Below, piece by piece: positions 51,329-60,404 of a DNA stretch of 64,000 nt. Under the pieces are notes generated by a model. The model saw nothing but the letters and a program-made list of their open reading frames with translations, was not told the DNA's origin and did no database searches. The stretch comes from CAWFPR01 sp963817635 (lineage in GTDB: Bacteria; Acidobacteriota; Vicinamibacteria; Vicinamibacterales; 2-12-FULL-66-21), in contig CAWFPR010000024.1 of NCBI GenBank assembly GCA_963817635.1, positions 317,555-381,554 of the forward strand, given 5' to 3'. Position 1 is the stretch's first letter. Every line of letters begins with the position of its first letter. A program made the translations under genes and the position numbers.

Positions 51329-52836
51329 GACGGCCATTCTGTCACGGTGTAGTCCTTGCCGGCGTTCGAGAGCTCACTTGAAGCTGCGGGATCGGCCGGG
51401 CTCCGGCGCACCTTCCTCATGCCGACGGCTATTCCAATTACCAGCCATCCCGCCGCGATCGCGGCCGTCGCCAGGAACGCCGGGTTGTTGTGATACGTCG
51501 TCACCTTGAAGATTGCGACACCTGCGTACGTCGCGATGGACGCCGCGACAGCCGCGACGACGTCAGCGCGGCGTGCCGAGGGGATGAACATGCCGCACGC
51601 GAGCGGGATGAACGACGTAGAGAACACCAGGTAGACGCCATACTGCGCGAAAATCGCCACGGTCCCGCCCGTCGGGTGCTCGATCTGCCACAGCGCGAGC
51701 ACGGCCGTAACCAGACCCGCAACCGCCAGGCCGACACGCCCGGCGGCGAGCGACGCCTTGTCGGACGGAGAGCGAACGAGCCACGGGAAGATGTCGATCG
51801 ACACGATCGACGACAACGCGAGCAGGATGCCTTCGAGTGTGGACAGGCCGGCGCACAGCAGGCCGATCGCGATGAGGACCTGCGCGGCGGGAGGGAAGTG
51901 CCCGCCGATCCAGGTCGGGATCGCGCGGTCGATGCGGACCGGCACGTCGAGTGAGAGCCGCGCGAAGAACCCCGTCAGCAGGACGGCGGTGAACACGACG
52001 CCGCACCCGATGGCGGTCAGGAGAAAGCGCCGGACGTCCCGGTCGTCACGGAGGTAGAGCGCCTTGCTGATGACGTGCGGCTGGCACACGATGGCGATGC
52101 CCACCACGAAGTTGCAGACGAACACCTCGAAGATCGTGCGGAAGTAGGGCGAGCCCGGGTTGACGTAGCCGGCGAGGTTGGGATCGATGGCGCGAAGCTG
52201 CTCGAGCACCCCGCCGCCTGACGCGAGCAGCGGCAGTCCCGCGGCAATCATCACGACGGCAACCACCAGCATCACCGTCGCCTGTGCGGCGTTCGTCCAG
52301 GCGTGGCCCGTCGCGCCTCCCAGCATCACGCCGCCAACCACGATCACGAGGAGTCCGACGACGGCACCTGCGATCGGGATCCCGAGCAGCGGCGCCAGGA
52401 CCAGGGCAAGCGCCACGACGATCAGCGTCGCGAACGTCACGAGCGCGAGCGAGAGCACGGCGAAGAGGAGCCCGAGCGCCGGCGCGTCGAACCGCCGCGC
52501 GATCCACTGCGGCACGGTGAGTGCCTGCACGCGCGCCCCCTGTCGCCGGAACCGCAGCGACATCACGCTCAATCCGAGCATGATTCCGGTTCCGGCCGCG
52601 ACGCCGTAGCCGAGGAGCGCCGGCAGCCCGAAGGCGTAGACGAGACCCGGGTTGACCACGAAGGTCGCCACGCTCGTGAGCTGTGCCGCGAGCGACAGGC
52701 CGATGACGGTGGCCGGGATGTCGCGGGTGCCGACCGCGTAAGACGCGACCGAGCGCGTGCGCCGCGCCGCGCGGGCCGCCAGCGTGCCGGTGAGGGCGAA
52801 GTAGGCGAGGACGGCCGCCCAGCCGAGGATTTGCAT
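51325..52836 (-). CDS. Sodium:solute symporter (SSS family)
   Basis: The product is 503 residues with about 13 membrane segments. N-terminal RSVASYAVGTRDIPATVIGLSLAAQ with TSVATFV and the later core AIGLLCAGLSTLEGILLALSS match SSS-family transporters, including the Na+ site around helix 8. Located upstream of, and coupled to, a secreted glycosidase, so its substrate may be a sugar or sugar acid. A palindrome lies just ahead of its start. Confidence 0.88.
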   Translation of the reverse strand: MQILGWAAVLAYFALTGTLAARAARRTRSVASYAVGTRDIPATVIGLSLAAQLTSVATFVVNPGLVYAFGLPALLGYGVAAGTGIMLGLSVMSLRFRRQGARVQALTVPQWIARRFDAPALGLLFAVLSLALVTFATLIVVALALVLAPLLGIPIAGAVVGLLVIVVGGVMLGGATGHAWTNAAQATVMLVVAVVMIAAGLPLLASGGGVLEQLRAIDPNLAGYVNPGSPYFRTIFEVFVCNFVVGIAIVCQPHVISKALYLRDDRDVRRFLLTAIGCGVVFTAVLLTGFFARLSLDVPVRIDRAIPTWIGGHFPPAAQVLIAIGLLCAGLSTLEGILLALSSIVSIDIFPWLVRSPSDKASLAAGRVGLAVAGLVTAVLALWQIEHPTGGTVAIFAQYGVYLVFSTSFIPLACGMFIPSARRADVVAAVAASIATYAGVAIFKVTTYHNNPAFLATAAIAAGWLVIGIAVGMRKVRRSPADPAASSELSNAGKDYTVTEWPS

Positions 52837-52856
52837 GGAGCGAATTATCTCCCAAA

Positions 52857-52874
52857 ACAGAACAACCGTTCTGT
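52857..52874 (-). promoter_or_regulatory. Candidate TetR-type operator
   Basis: ACAGAAC-AACC-GTTCTGT, a perfect palindrome with 7-bp arms and a 4-bp spacer, 21 bases upstream of the symporter start codon. The form resembles operators bound by TetR-family repressors. No tetR gene lies within this window. Confidence 0.55.
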
Positions 52875-52931
52875 ATTGTTCGCGGCGGCCTCAGGCGAGA
52901 GCCGGTTTTCCGTCGTGCCAGGGGCAGACGA

Positions 52932-53687
52932 CTACCGCAGGGCGAACACCCGCGCCGGCCCGCCGGATCCGCCCTTGATGTCGATTGGCGCGACGATCAC
53001 CGTGAACCCCGTCGGCGGCAGCGACGTCAGGTGCGCGGCGTTCTCGATGTGGTAGACGTTCAGCGCCATGCTGACCTGGTGCGCCTCGAACGTCGTGGAT
53101 GGGCCGTAGTCGATGCTGCCCGTGTCGATGCCGATCGCCGCCACGTGCCGATCGCGCGCGAGATACGCGTCGGCTTCGGCCGAGAGGCCCGGAAAGTGCT
53201 TCACCCCGCCGCGCTCGTTCATGTAGCGCGCACGGTCCGGCCAGAAGCGATCCCATCCGGTCGCAATCAGCGCGATCGATCCTTCCGGCACCGGCCCGGA
53301 CTTCGCCTCGAATGCCTTGATGTCCGCGACGCTCACGCGATAGTCCACGTCTTTCGCGACCTGCGCGGTGACGTCGATGCACACGCCGGGTCGCATCAGC
53401 CGATCCACCGGAATCTGATCCAGCGTCCAGCCACCCTTCGAGAAGTGCGCCGGCGCATCGACATGGGTGCCGAAGTGCTCCTCGACGGTGATGCGTCCGG
53501 CGGCATAGCCGTCCTTGTCGAACGACGCGACGGCTTCGCGCGTGAAGGCGGGCGAACCGTCCCAGCTGGGGTCCGTCGCCGCAATCGGATGACCGAGGTC
53601 CACGAGGCGTCCCCGCGGCGCCTGCGCGGCCAGCGCGACGGCCACGAGGGCGACGCTGGAGAGAGCGATCAGGATGCGCTTCGTCAT
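52932..53687 (-). CDS. Secreted cyclase-family (kynurenine formamidase-like) hydrolase
   Basis: The product is 251 residues. ATG at 53687 starts a signal peptide (MTKRILIALSSVALVAVALA). The family metal motif HFGTHVDAPAHF (HxGTHxDxPxHF) is at about 72-83, and GIDTGSIDYGP supplies a later conserved block. Members hydrolyse formamides, cyclic imides or related substrates. The signal peptide implies an extracytoplasmic role. Stands apart from the symporter by 95 bases. Confidence 0.88.
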   Translation of the reverse strand: MTKRILIALSSVALVAVALAAQAPRGRLVDLGHPIAATDPSWDGSPAFTREAVASFDKDGYAAGRITVEEHFGTHVDAPAHFSKGGWTLDQIPVDRLMRPGVCIDVTAQVAKDVDYRVSVADIKAFEAKSGPVPEGSIALIATGWDRFWPDRARYMNERGGVKHFPGLSAEADAYLARDRHVAAIGIDTGSIDYGPSTTFEAHQVSMALNVYHIENAAHLTSLPPTGFTVIVAPIDIKGGSGGPARVFALR

Positions 53688-53831
53688 GCGCGGATGATAC
53701 CGCGATTGCGTGAGGCCGCCGTGCCGCCTCGAGCGGCCGGAACGTGCCGGGCGCCACGCCTGTGGCGCGACGACCCCGACGCGATACAATCGGCATCCGC
53801 CACCTCTCCGATATTCTGAACAGTCGAATCC

Positions 53832-54992
53832 ATGCTCCGACCCGACCAGACGACGCGCACGGCTCGCTCCGTCCGGGCGCCGGCTGCACCGCACCACCTG
53901 CTCCGGCCCGGGCAGATCGTCGCGAGCGCGGAGACCCGGCTTCGCTATCGCGTCGAGCGCCTGCTCGGCGAAGGAGGCTTTGGCCAGGCCTACCTGGCAC
54001 GGCGCCAGGGGGCCTCGACCGTCGTTCCCGACACCGTCTGCGTGAAGGTCAGCCCCTACATCGATGCGTGGGTCCGCGAGGCGTATTTCGGGCAGTTGCT
54101 CGACGGCCATCCGCGCGCCATCCGGCTGTTCGACCGCTTTCCGTCGACGAGCGCGGACGGCCAGGTCCTCTACTACCTCGTCCTCGAGTATGCGGCACAC
54201 GGCGATCTCGGCCGGTACCTCGAGCGCGGGAACACGTGGAAAGAAGCGGTCGCGCGCCGCGAAATCGCCGGGGTGCTCGACGTGCTCGGCAGGCTGCACC
54301 GCGGACAGCTGCTCCATCGTGACCTCACGCCCATGAATGTCTTCGTCTGCGACGGCCCCTGCCTGAAGCTCGGAGACTTCGGCATCGTCCGCCAGCAGAG
54401 CGACATGCGAGGCATCACGGCGCGCACGATGAACGCGATGACGGCGCCGAGCGACATCGTTGCCGGTACGGTGCCGAAGTGGCAGGCGCGCGACGACGTG
54501 TACCAGGTGGGACAGCTGCTGGCGATGCTGGTGAAGGGAGACGCCCGGGCGCGCATCCGGACCAGCGACGTGCGGCAGCTGCCGTGTACCGATCACCTGA
54601 AGGAAATCGTGTATCGCTGCATCGGCGAGCGGCGGAAGCGCTACGACAGTGCCGACGAGATGATCGCGGCGCTGCGCACGCGGCCGGCGCCGCTCACGGC
54701 CGGCGTCGTGCGTTCGCTGAAGGGCGTGCACATGGCGTTCACCGGGATCCTGAGCCGGCCGCGCCGCGAAGCCATCGCCGCGGCGAGGCGCGCGGGCGCG
54801 GTCGTGCACACCGGCCCATCCTCGCAGACGACGGTCGTCGTGCGCGGCCGCCCCAACGCGCAGCAGGCGGCTGGCGAGGACGGCGGACTGAAGCTGATGG
54901 AAATCAAGCGGCTGCGCGCCAAGGGGCACCGGATCACGCTGCTCGACGAGCAGCGGTTCTGGCGCCTCGCCGCGCGCCCCGCCCGCGGGTGA
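53832..54992 (+). CDS. Ser/Thr protein kinase fused to a C-terminal BRCT-like domain
   Basis: The product is 386 residues, intact. Kinase lobe: Gly-rich loop GEGGFGQAY (46-54), Lys72 in VKVSP, catalytic HRDLTPMN (162-169), DFG (182-184). No membrane segment follows the kinase, unlike most bacterial Hanks-type kinases. Residues 297-380 look like a BRCT domain of the DNA-ligase/replication-factor type: GVHMAFTGILSRPRREAIAA, TTVVVRGRPNAQQ and a final helix LLDEQRFWRL. BRCT domains bind DNA ends or phosphopeptides, suggesting a soluble kinase tied to DNA metabolism. Its stop overlaps a possible GTG of the next gene. Confidence 0.85.
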   Translation: MLRPDQTTRTARSVRAPAAPHHLLRPGQIVASAETRLRYRVERLLGEGGFGQAYLARRQGASTVVPDTVCVKVSPYIDAWVREAYFGQLLDGHPRAIRLFDRFPSTSADGQVLYYLVLEYAAHGDLGRYLERGNTWKEAVARREIAGVLDVLGRLHRGQLLHRDLTPMNVFVCDGPCLKLGDFGIVRQQSDMRGITARTMNAMTAPSDIVAGTVPKWQARDDVYQVGQLLAMLVKGDARARIRTSDVRQLPCTDHLKEIVYRCIGERRKRYDSADEMIAALRTRPAPLTAGVVRSLKGVHMAFTGILSRPRREAIAAARRAGAVVHTGPSSQTTVVVRGRPNAQQAAGEDGGLKLMEIKRLRAKGHRITLLDEQRFWRLAARPARG

Positions 54993-54997
54993 CTCGG

Positions 54998-56206
54998 ATG
55001 CGGTGCGACGAACTGCGGCTGACGGGATCCGGCGGCGCGAACCGCGTGATGGAGGCGGAACTCAAGCGGCTCGTCATGCGCTCGCCCTTCGAGGTGCGGG
55101 TACCGGCGCCGGCGCGCGAGGGCGATGCCGCGCTGCTGTATCCGTTCGACCCGCGGATCGCCTGGGTGGCCGCCTGCCACCATCGGACGTCATCGAGGAT
55201 TTCCTGGGACCTCTGCTCGAGCACGGCGGTCCGCCTGGAGCCGTTGTTCGAGGAACTCCTCCCGGCCCTGCGTTCCGACGATCGGCTGCCGGCCGCGGCC
55301 CGATTGCGCTTCTCGGTCGATCTCGGGCCGTCGCAGGACTTCGAGGCCTCGCCGCTGCAACTGCGCGGCGTGGTGAAGAACGCGATCGTCGAGGCTCTGG
55401 CGTCGCGCGGTACATCGGCCGACGTCGATGCCGACGCCCCCGACGTCGTGTTCGTGGTCCGGCGCGCCGGCACTCCCGACAGCCGCCGCACCGTCGTGGG
55501 GATCGACATCGGCGCAGGCGCGAGGCATCGCCGCGGGGCGCGGGTGGCTGCCGGTCCGGCGCCGATGCGCGAAACGATGGCGGCGCAGCTCGTCATGCTC
55601 TCGCGCTGGGACGCGCGGTCCGAATTGCTCGTCGATCCGATGGCCGGCGGCGGCACGATCCCGATTGAAGCCGCCGGCCTTGCCGTCGGCGCGGCCGTCC
55701 GCCAGCCGCCGCACCTGCCGTTCCGGCACCTGCGCGCGTTCGACGGCCTGCCGGACGAGGCGCCCGATCTGTTTCCCGGCACGGTCCCGAGGATCCTCGC
55801 GCTCGACATCGACGAGGCCAGGATTCCCGCCATGGTCGGGAACCTGAGGGCCGCTGGTTTGACGGGACCGGCCCGAGAGCATTCGATCGTCATCGGACAG
55901 AAGGATGTCCGGACCTTGACGCCCGAATACGTCGCCGGCCTGCTGCCCCGTGCCCGCGACCTCGGGGCCGGCGTGTTCTGCTTCAACCCCCCGTATGGCG
56001 TGCGCATCGGCGGGGAAGAGGGGGAGGGGGCGCTCCTGGATCTCTACGCCGGCATGGGGCGTGCCTTGGCGCGGTTCCGGGGCTGGCGTGCGGCGTGTTT
56101 CGTGGCGAACGCCCGCTTCGTCTACGCGTTCGGACATCAGCCACGGATGACCAAGCCGGCGAGCAACGCCGACCTGCCGGGCGCCTTCCTGACGTTCGAC
56201 CTGTAG
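54998..56206 (+). CDS. THUMP-domain RNA methyltransferase (RlmL/Trm14-like)
   Basis: The product is 402 residues. The N-terminal part has a ferredoxin-like/THUMP arrangement (FEVRVPAPAREGDAALLYPF; LRGVVKNAIVEAL). The C-terminal Rossmann domain has RETMAAQLVMLSRWD, DPMAGGGTIPIEAA (about 213-226), LALDIDEARI and catalytic NPPYG (330-334), so a guanine-N2 methylation is expected. A GTG at 54989 that overlaps the kinase stop (GTGA) is an alternative start. Target could be 23S rRNA or tRNA; this is inference. Confidence 0.84.
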   Translation: MRCDELRLTGSGGANRVMEAELKRLVMRSPFEVRVPAPAREGDAALLYPFDPRIAWVAACHHRTSSRISWDLCSSTAVRLEPLFEELLPALRSDDRLPAAARLRFSVDLGPSQDFEASPLQLRGVVKNAIVEALASRGTSADVDADAPDVVFVVRRAGTPDSRRTVVGIDIGAGARHRRGARVAAGPAPMRETMAAQLVMLSRWDARSELLVDPMAGGGTIPIEAAGLAVGAAVRQPPHLPFRHLRAFDGLPDEAPDLFPGTVPRILALDIDEARIPAMVGNLRAAGLTGPAREHSIVIGQKDVRTLTPEYVAGLLPRARDLGAGVFCFNPPYGVRIGGEEGEGALLDLYAGMGRALARFRGWRAACFVANARFVYAFGHQPRMTKPASNADLPGAFLTFDL

Positions 56207-56322
56207 CGTCCGGAAGGCAGGACCTCGAATGCGGTCGAGAAGGCCTGACGCGCGCGCCGCCATGTCGGTCCCGCCATTGGTCCCGCGAAGGTGTAAACTC
56301 GTCGCGTCCCCAGGAGGATGAG

Positions 56323-56931
56323 ATGTCCATCACATCAGACGTCAATACCGCTGCCATCCAGGCGCGCGTCACGAAGATCCTGACCGATCCGAAGGCCGAG
56401 TGGCCTGTCATCGACTCGGAATCGACGACTGTCGAAAAACTCTACAAGGGCTACATCATGCCGCTGGCGGCGATCCCGGTAGTCGCCTCCTTCATCGGTA
56501 TGAGCATCCTCGGCCTCGGGCTCTTTGGTCGCACAGCCATCGTCAGCGGTGTCATCGGCATGATCGTGTCGTACGTGCTCGCGCTGGTTGCCGTGTACAT
56601 CTCAGGAATCGTCGTGAGCAAGCTGGCGCCGACCTTCCAGTCCACGCCGAGCGACACGCAGGCGCTGAAGCTGGTGGCCTACGCGGAGACGCCCGTGTGG
56701 ATCGCCGGGGCGCTGAATATCATCCCGCTGCTCGGCAGCCTGGCCGGCTTGGTCGGCGCGCTCTACGCAGTCTACCTGTTCTACGTGGGCCTGCCTGTCA
56801 TGATGAAGACGCCGCAGGACAAGGTCATCCCCTACATGGTGGTTGCGGCGCTCGTCATCATCGTGCTGACGTTCGTCGTCGTGGCGATTTCGGCCGCGGT
56901 CGTCGGCAGCGTCGCCGTCGCCACGTTGTAG
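56323..56931 (+). CDS. Yip1-family membrane protein
   Basis: The product is 202 residues with AGGAGG six bases before the ATG. After a soluble N-terminus (RVTKILTDPKAEWPVIDSE, typical for this group) there are five membrane segments, including PLAAIPVVASFIGMSIL and VVAALVIIVLTFVVVAI. The YAETPVWIAGALNIIPLLG block is conserved in bacterial Yip1 proteins. Role is unknown. Confidence 0.82.
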   Translation: MSITSDVNTAAIQARVTKILTDPKAEWPVIDSESTTVEKLYKGYIMPLAAIPVVASFIGMSILGLGLFGRTAIVSGVIGMIVSYVLALVAVYISGIVVSKLAPTFQSTPSDTQALKLVAYAETPVWIAGALNIIPLLGSLAGLVGALYAVYLFYVGLPVMMKTPQDKVIPYMVVAALVIIVLTFVVVAISAAVVGSVAVATL

Positions 56932-56938
56932 CACGTCG

Positions 56939-56977
56939 CGCGCGGCTGAGGCGCAGCAGGACCGCCTCAGCCGCGCG
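56939..56977. terminator. Perfect 14-bp hairpin between convergent genes
   Basis: CGCGCGGCTGAGGC (56939-56952) pairs exactly with GCCTCAGCCGCGCG (56964-56977) around an 11-nt loop. There is no T-run, but its place directly after the Yip1 gene stop and before a convergent gene favours a bidirectional transcript end. Confidence 0.55.
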
Positions 56978-57063
56978 GTTCAAATCCATGCGTTCGACTC
57001 TGCCTGGTGGACGACGACGGAAACAAGGTCGGCGAGTTCAAGGCCGGACGAGCGTCCGGGCGG

Positions 57064-58452
57064 CTATTTGATCAGGAAGAGCGTGTCCTGACGCCTGAGC
57101 GCCCACCGGGTCCTGCCGTTCGCGTCCACGATCGCATCTTCTTCCTGCGCCATGCGCACCGGTTGCCCGCTCCATTCGGGCACCGGTGTGGTCGCCTGGA
57201 GTTCAATCGAGAACCACATCCCGGGGATGACCTTCGCGTCGCCGCGACCCGCGACGCCGTCCTGGTAGTCCCACAGGCCGATGAGCGGTCCCGCGCCGTG
57301 TCCATTGAGGCCGATCGGGTGCGAGTAGATGCTGCCGTCGATCTTCCCCGCCCGCATCCGCGCGCGCGACGCGGCGAGTATGTCGTTGCCACTCCGGCCC
57401 GGACGGATTTCGCTCAGGACAATGTCCTGGAGCGCGTTCGAATTCCCGAGCGCCCGCCGCAGCCCCTCGGGCGCGTCGGTTTCACCTTCGCGCAGGACGT
57501 AGGCCATGTGCTGCGTGTCGGTGTTGAGCCTGGCGACCGTGATGCCGACGTCGCAGTGCAGCACGTCGCCGCGCTGGATCACCGGATCGTCGCCCAGTTG
57601 TGCATCGGTGGCGCCCTGGCGCTGGACCTCGATGCCCGGCTGGAACCAGGTGCCGAGGCCGAGATCGCTGACGCGCTGGCGCCACCACCAGACGAGGTCG
57701 CTCGTCTTCGTCGTGCCGGGGACGATCGTGCGCGCCGAGAACATCTCCCGGGTCATCGACCAGACGAGTTCCTGCATCCGCGTGAAGAACGCCTCCTCCT
57801 CCGGCAGGCGCACCGCGATCAGCTCGAGCGGTAGCGCTTCGGCGTCGCGAAACCGCGACGTCCACCGCTCGCCGAGCGCCACGCTCATGCCCTGCAACTC
57901 ACCGCTCGAGAGCCCGTCGGAGAACGCGAAGACCGTCGAGCGATCGATGGCGATCACGCGCGGCTGACGTTCCTCGATGACGGCCTTGAGCGCCTGCCAC
58001 TGCTCGTCGCCCCACAGCTCGGCCTGCGGTCCCTGTCCGACGGTGGAATCGGCCGGCTTGGTGGAGCGGCGCGCGTCGAAGACGCCGCCCTGCGAGCTGC
58101 CGCCGAGCGCGATGCGCTGCACGCACGCGGCCGCCGGCGGCGCGCCGCCGGCCGCGCACGTGTCGAAGAACACGTAGATCGTGCGGCGCCTGGCGGCGAA
58201 CGTCTCTGGCGAGACGAGCGAGCTGAAGACCGGATCCTCGTTGTATTCGCGCATCGGCACGACCCACATGTCCACGCCGTGCCGGCGCATCAGGGCGGGG
58301 AGAATCGTATCGAGCCGCTTCTGGAGCCAGGCCTGCTGCAGCGCGGCCTGTTCGCGCAGCGTGCCGAACGGACGCTGCACCGGCGCCGGCGCCTGCGCCG
58401 AAGCTGATCCGCTGGCGAGCAGGGCCAGGAGCAGGACGCGCAGGGTTCTCAT
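57064..58452 (-). CDS. Secreted M24-family metallopeptidase (Xaa-Pro peptidase-like)
   Basis: The product is 462 residues. ATG at 58452 gives a signal peptide (MRTLRVLLLALLASGSASAQ); an ATG four codons earlier is possible. The pita-bread fold is marked by GDVLHCDVGI (metal Asp), NTDTQHMAYV (second Asp), SHPIGLNGHG (His) and two late Glu in SIELQAT and QEEDAIV. The N-terminal domain is of the creatinase type (MWVVPMREYNEDPVF). Cleaves N-terminal residues before Pro or related peptides outside the cytoplasm. Confidence 0.9.
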   Translation of the reverse strand: MRTLRVLLLALLASGSASAQAPAPVQRPFGTLREQAALQQAWLQKRLDTILPALMRRHGVDMWVVPMREYNEDPVFSSLVSPETFAARRRTIYVFFDTCAAGGAPPAAACVQRIALGGSSQGGVFDARRSTKPADSTVGQGPQAELWGDEQWQALKAVIEERQPRVIAIDRSTVFAFSDGLSSGELQGMSVALGERWTSRFRDAEALPLELIAVRLPEEEAFFTRMQELVWSMTREMFSARTIVPGTTKTSDLVWWWRQRVSDLGLGTWFQPGIEVQRQGATDAQLGDDPVIQRGDVLHCDVGITVARLNTDTQHMAYVLREGETDAPEGLRRALGNSNALQDIVLSEIRPGRSGNDILAASRARMRAGKIDGSIYSHPIGLNGHGAGPLIGLWDYQDGVAGRGDAKVIPGMWFSIELQATTPVPEWSGQPVRMAQEEDAIVDANGRTRWALRRQDTLFLIK

Positions 58453-58502
58453 ATACTTCGACATTTGAGCGGACCGGCGGGGTCGAAGTCAAACCGGTCT
58501 CT

Positions 58503-58735
58503 GGTTGGCGCGGGCCTGCCCCGCCGTAGCGCCGCAAGGAAACGCCGGCGCGGACGTGGGCCTGCCCCGCCGAAGCGCCGCAAGGAGAACGCCAGCGCGG
58601 ACGCGAGCCTGCCTCGCCGAAGCGCTGAAGGAGACGCCAGCGCGGACGCGAGCCTGCCTCGCCGAAGCGCTGAAGGAGACGCCAGCGCGGACGCGAGCCT
58701 GCCTCGCCGAAGCGCTGAAGGAGACGCCAGCGCGA
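58503..58735. repeat. 45-bp tandem minisatellite
   Basis: Three perfect 45-bp units begin at 58591, 58636 and 58681 (GCCAGCGCGGACGCGAGCCT...), a partial fourth follows, and two degenerate 41-47 bp units lie to the left. All contain CCTGCC(C/T)CGCCGAAGCGC. The length is a multiple of three, which keeps a 15-residue repeat open in all frames, but no start or signal supports translation. It lies between divergent genes. Confidence 0.88.
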
Positions 58736-58771
58736 AGGCGGGCGTCATAGGCGAGGGAGGCGAGAACGTAC

Positions 58772-59638
58772 ATGAACATTCTGGTCACAGGCGGCACAGG
58801 GACGGTGGGATCGGCGGTCGTGGCGGAGCTGGTGAAGCGGGACGTGGAGGTCAGCGTGTTGACACGCGACCCGTCGAAACTGCGCCCATCGAAGGGTGTC
58901 ACGGCCGTCAAGGGCAATCTCCTCGAGGTGGAGACCGTCCGGCGCGTGTTCGACGGCGTCGATCGGGTGTTCCTGCTGAACCAGGTCAGCCAGACGGAGT
59001 CCTGCGAGGCGCTGATGGCGATCTCGGCCATGCGCGTCGCCGGCGTGAAGCACGTCGTCTATCTGTCGGTGCAGCAGGCCGATGGAGCGGCATGGCTCCC
59101 GCACTTTGGCGCCAAGGTCGGCGCCGAGGCAGGGCTCAAGGCGTCGGGGCTGGCGTGGACGATCCTGCGGCCCAACAACTTCTTCCAGAACGACTACTGG
59201 TTCAAAGACGCGCTCCAGCAGTACGGCGTGTACCCGCAGCCGCTGGGAAGTACGGGCGTGTCGCGGGTGGACGTGCGCGACATTGCCGAGGCGGCGGCCA
59301 TTGCGCTCACAACGGAGGGGCACGCGGGCCAGACCTACGATTTGGTTGGCCCGGAAGCGATGACCGGCGCGTCCACGGCGGCGGCCTGGAGCCAGGCGCT
59401 CGGGCGGCCCATTGCGTATGCCGGCGACGATCTCGAGGCGTGGGAGAAGCAGCAGCTGCAGTACCTGCCCGACTGGACGGTGTTCGACTTCCGCCACATG
59501 TATGCGTACTTCCAGACGCAGGGGCTGATCGCGAGCGAGTCGGCCATCGCGCGACAGACCCGCCTGCTCGGGCACGCGCCACGGTCGTTCGCCGCATTCG
59601 TCAAAGAAACCGCAGCCGCATGGAAGGGCGCGGCGTAG
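58772..59638 (+). CDS. NmrA-like NAD(P)-binding protein
   Basis: The product is 288 residues. N-terminal MNILVTGGTGTVGSAVVAEL has the GxxGxxG dinucleotide motif. Extended-SDR features follow: VVYLSVQQADGAAWLPHFGA, ILRPNNFFQN and a substrate-binding half with LVGPEAMTGAS. No catalytic YxxxK is evident, which suits the NmrA/HSCARG group. The 45-bp minisatellite fills its upstream region. Confidence 0.85.
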   Translation: MNILVTGGTGTVGSAVVAELVKRDVEVSVLTRDPSKLRPSKGVTAVKGNLLEVETVRRVFDGVDRVFLLNQVSQTESCEALMAISAMRVAGVKHVVYLSVQQADGAAWLPHFGAKVGAEAGLKASGLAWTILRPNNFFQNDYWFKDALQQYGVYPQPLGSTGVSRVDVRDIAEAAAIALTTEGHAGQTYDLVGPEAMTGASTAAAWSQALGRPIAYAGDDLEAWEKQQLQYLPDWTVFDFRHMYAYFQTQGLIASESAIARQTRLLGHAPRSFAAFVKETAAAWKGAA

Positions 59639-59657
59639 CCCGCCCGAGGGAGGCACG

Positions 59658-60377
59658 ATGAGAACGCTGATAGCCAGTCTCGGTCTCGCCGCCGCCGTTG
59701 CCGGCGCACCCGCGTCCGACACCATCCGGGCCGCCGGCGGGAACATCACGATCACGCCGATCAACCATGCGACGCTTCAGATCGCGCACGCCAATGCCGT
59801 GATCGACGTCGATCCGGTCGCGCAGGCGGACTTCGGATCGCTTCCGGCGCCCACGCTGATCCTGGTGACGGACATCCACGGCGACCACCTGGATCCAGTG
59901 ACGATCGCCAAACTGAAGACGCCCGTGACGAAGATCGTCGCGCCGGCGGCCGTCGCGGCGAAAATCGACGGCGCGATCGTGATGGCCAACGGGGAGACGA
60001 AAGACGTGGACGGCGTTCGCATCGAGGCCGTGCCGATGTACAACCTCCAGCGCGGCCCGTCAGCCGGCCAGGTGTTCCACGAGAAGGGGCGCGGGAACGG
60101 CTACATCCTCACCCTCGGCGGCAAGCGCATCTACATCGCGGGGGACACGGAGTGCACGGCTGAAATGAAGGCCTTGAAGAACATCGACGTCGCCTTCCTG
60201 CCGATGAACCTGCCGTACACGATGCCGCCCGCAGAAGCCGCGGACTGCGTCAAGGCGTTCAAGCCGGCGATCGTGTATCCGTACCACTATCGGGGCCAGG
60301 ATCTGCAGCAGTTCGCCGCGGCGCTGAAGGACACGCCCGGCGTTGAGGTGCGGATTCGGGACTGGTATGGGAAATAA
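59658..60377 (+). CDS. Secreted metallo-beta-lactamase-fold hydrolase
   Basis: The product is 239 residues with a signal (MRTLIASLGLAAAVAGAP). The MBL motif appears as TDIHGDHLD (DxHxDH, residues about 70-78), and the later AGDTE and YPYHYRG supply further ligands. It resembles UPF0173/L-ascorbate-lactonase-like proteins. It follows the NmrA-like gene by 19 bases; substrate is unknown. Confidence 0.82.
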   Translation: MRTLIASLGLAAAVAGAPASDTIRAAGGNITITPINHATLQIAHANAVIDVDPVAQADFGSLPAPTLILVTDIHGDHLDPVTIAKLKTPVTKIVAPAAVAAKIDGAIVMANGETKDVDGVRIEAVPMYNLQRGPSAGQVFHEKGRGNGYILTLGGKRIYIAGDTECTAEMKALKNIDVAFLPMNLPYTMPPAEAADCVKAFKPAIVYPYHYRGQDLQQFAAALKDTPGVEVRIRDWYGK

Positions 60378-60404
60378 ACCGCGGTCGCCGGTCGCGAGGT
60401 GGTG

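Noticed and set aside
58503..58735. CRISPR array
   Set aside because: Units are contiguous 45-mers with no unique spacers and no cas genes nearby.
58505..58750. Small protein with a 15-residue repeat encoded by the minisatellite
   Set aside because: Open only because the unit is 45 bp; no start signal or ribosome site and composition follows the DNA repeat.
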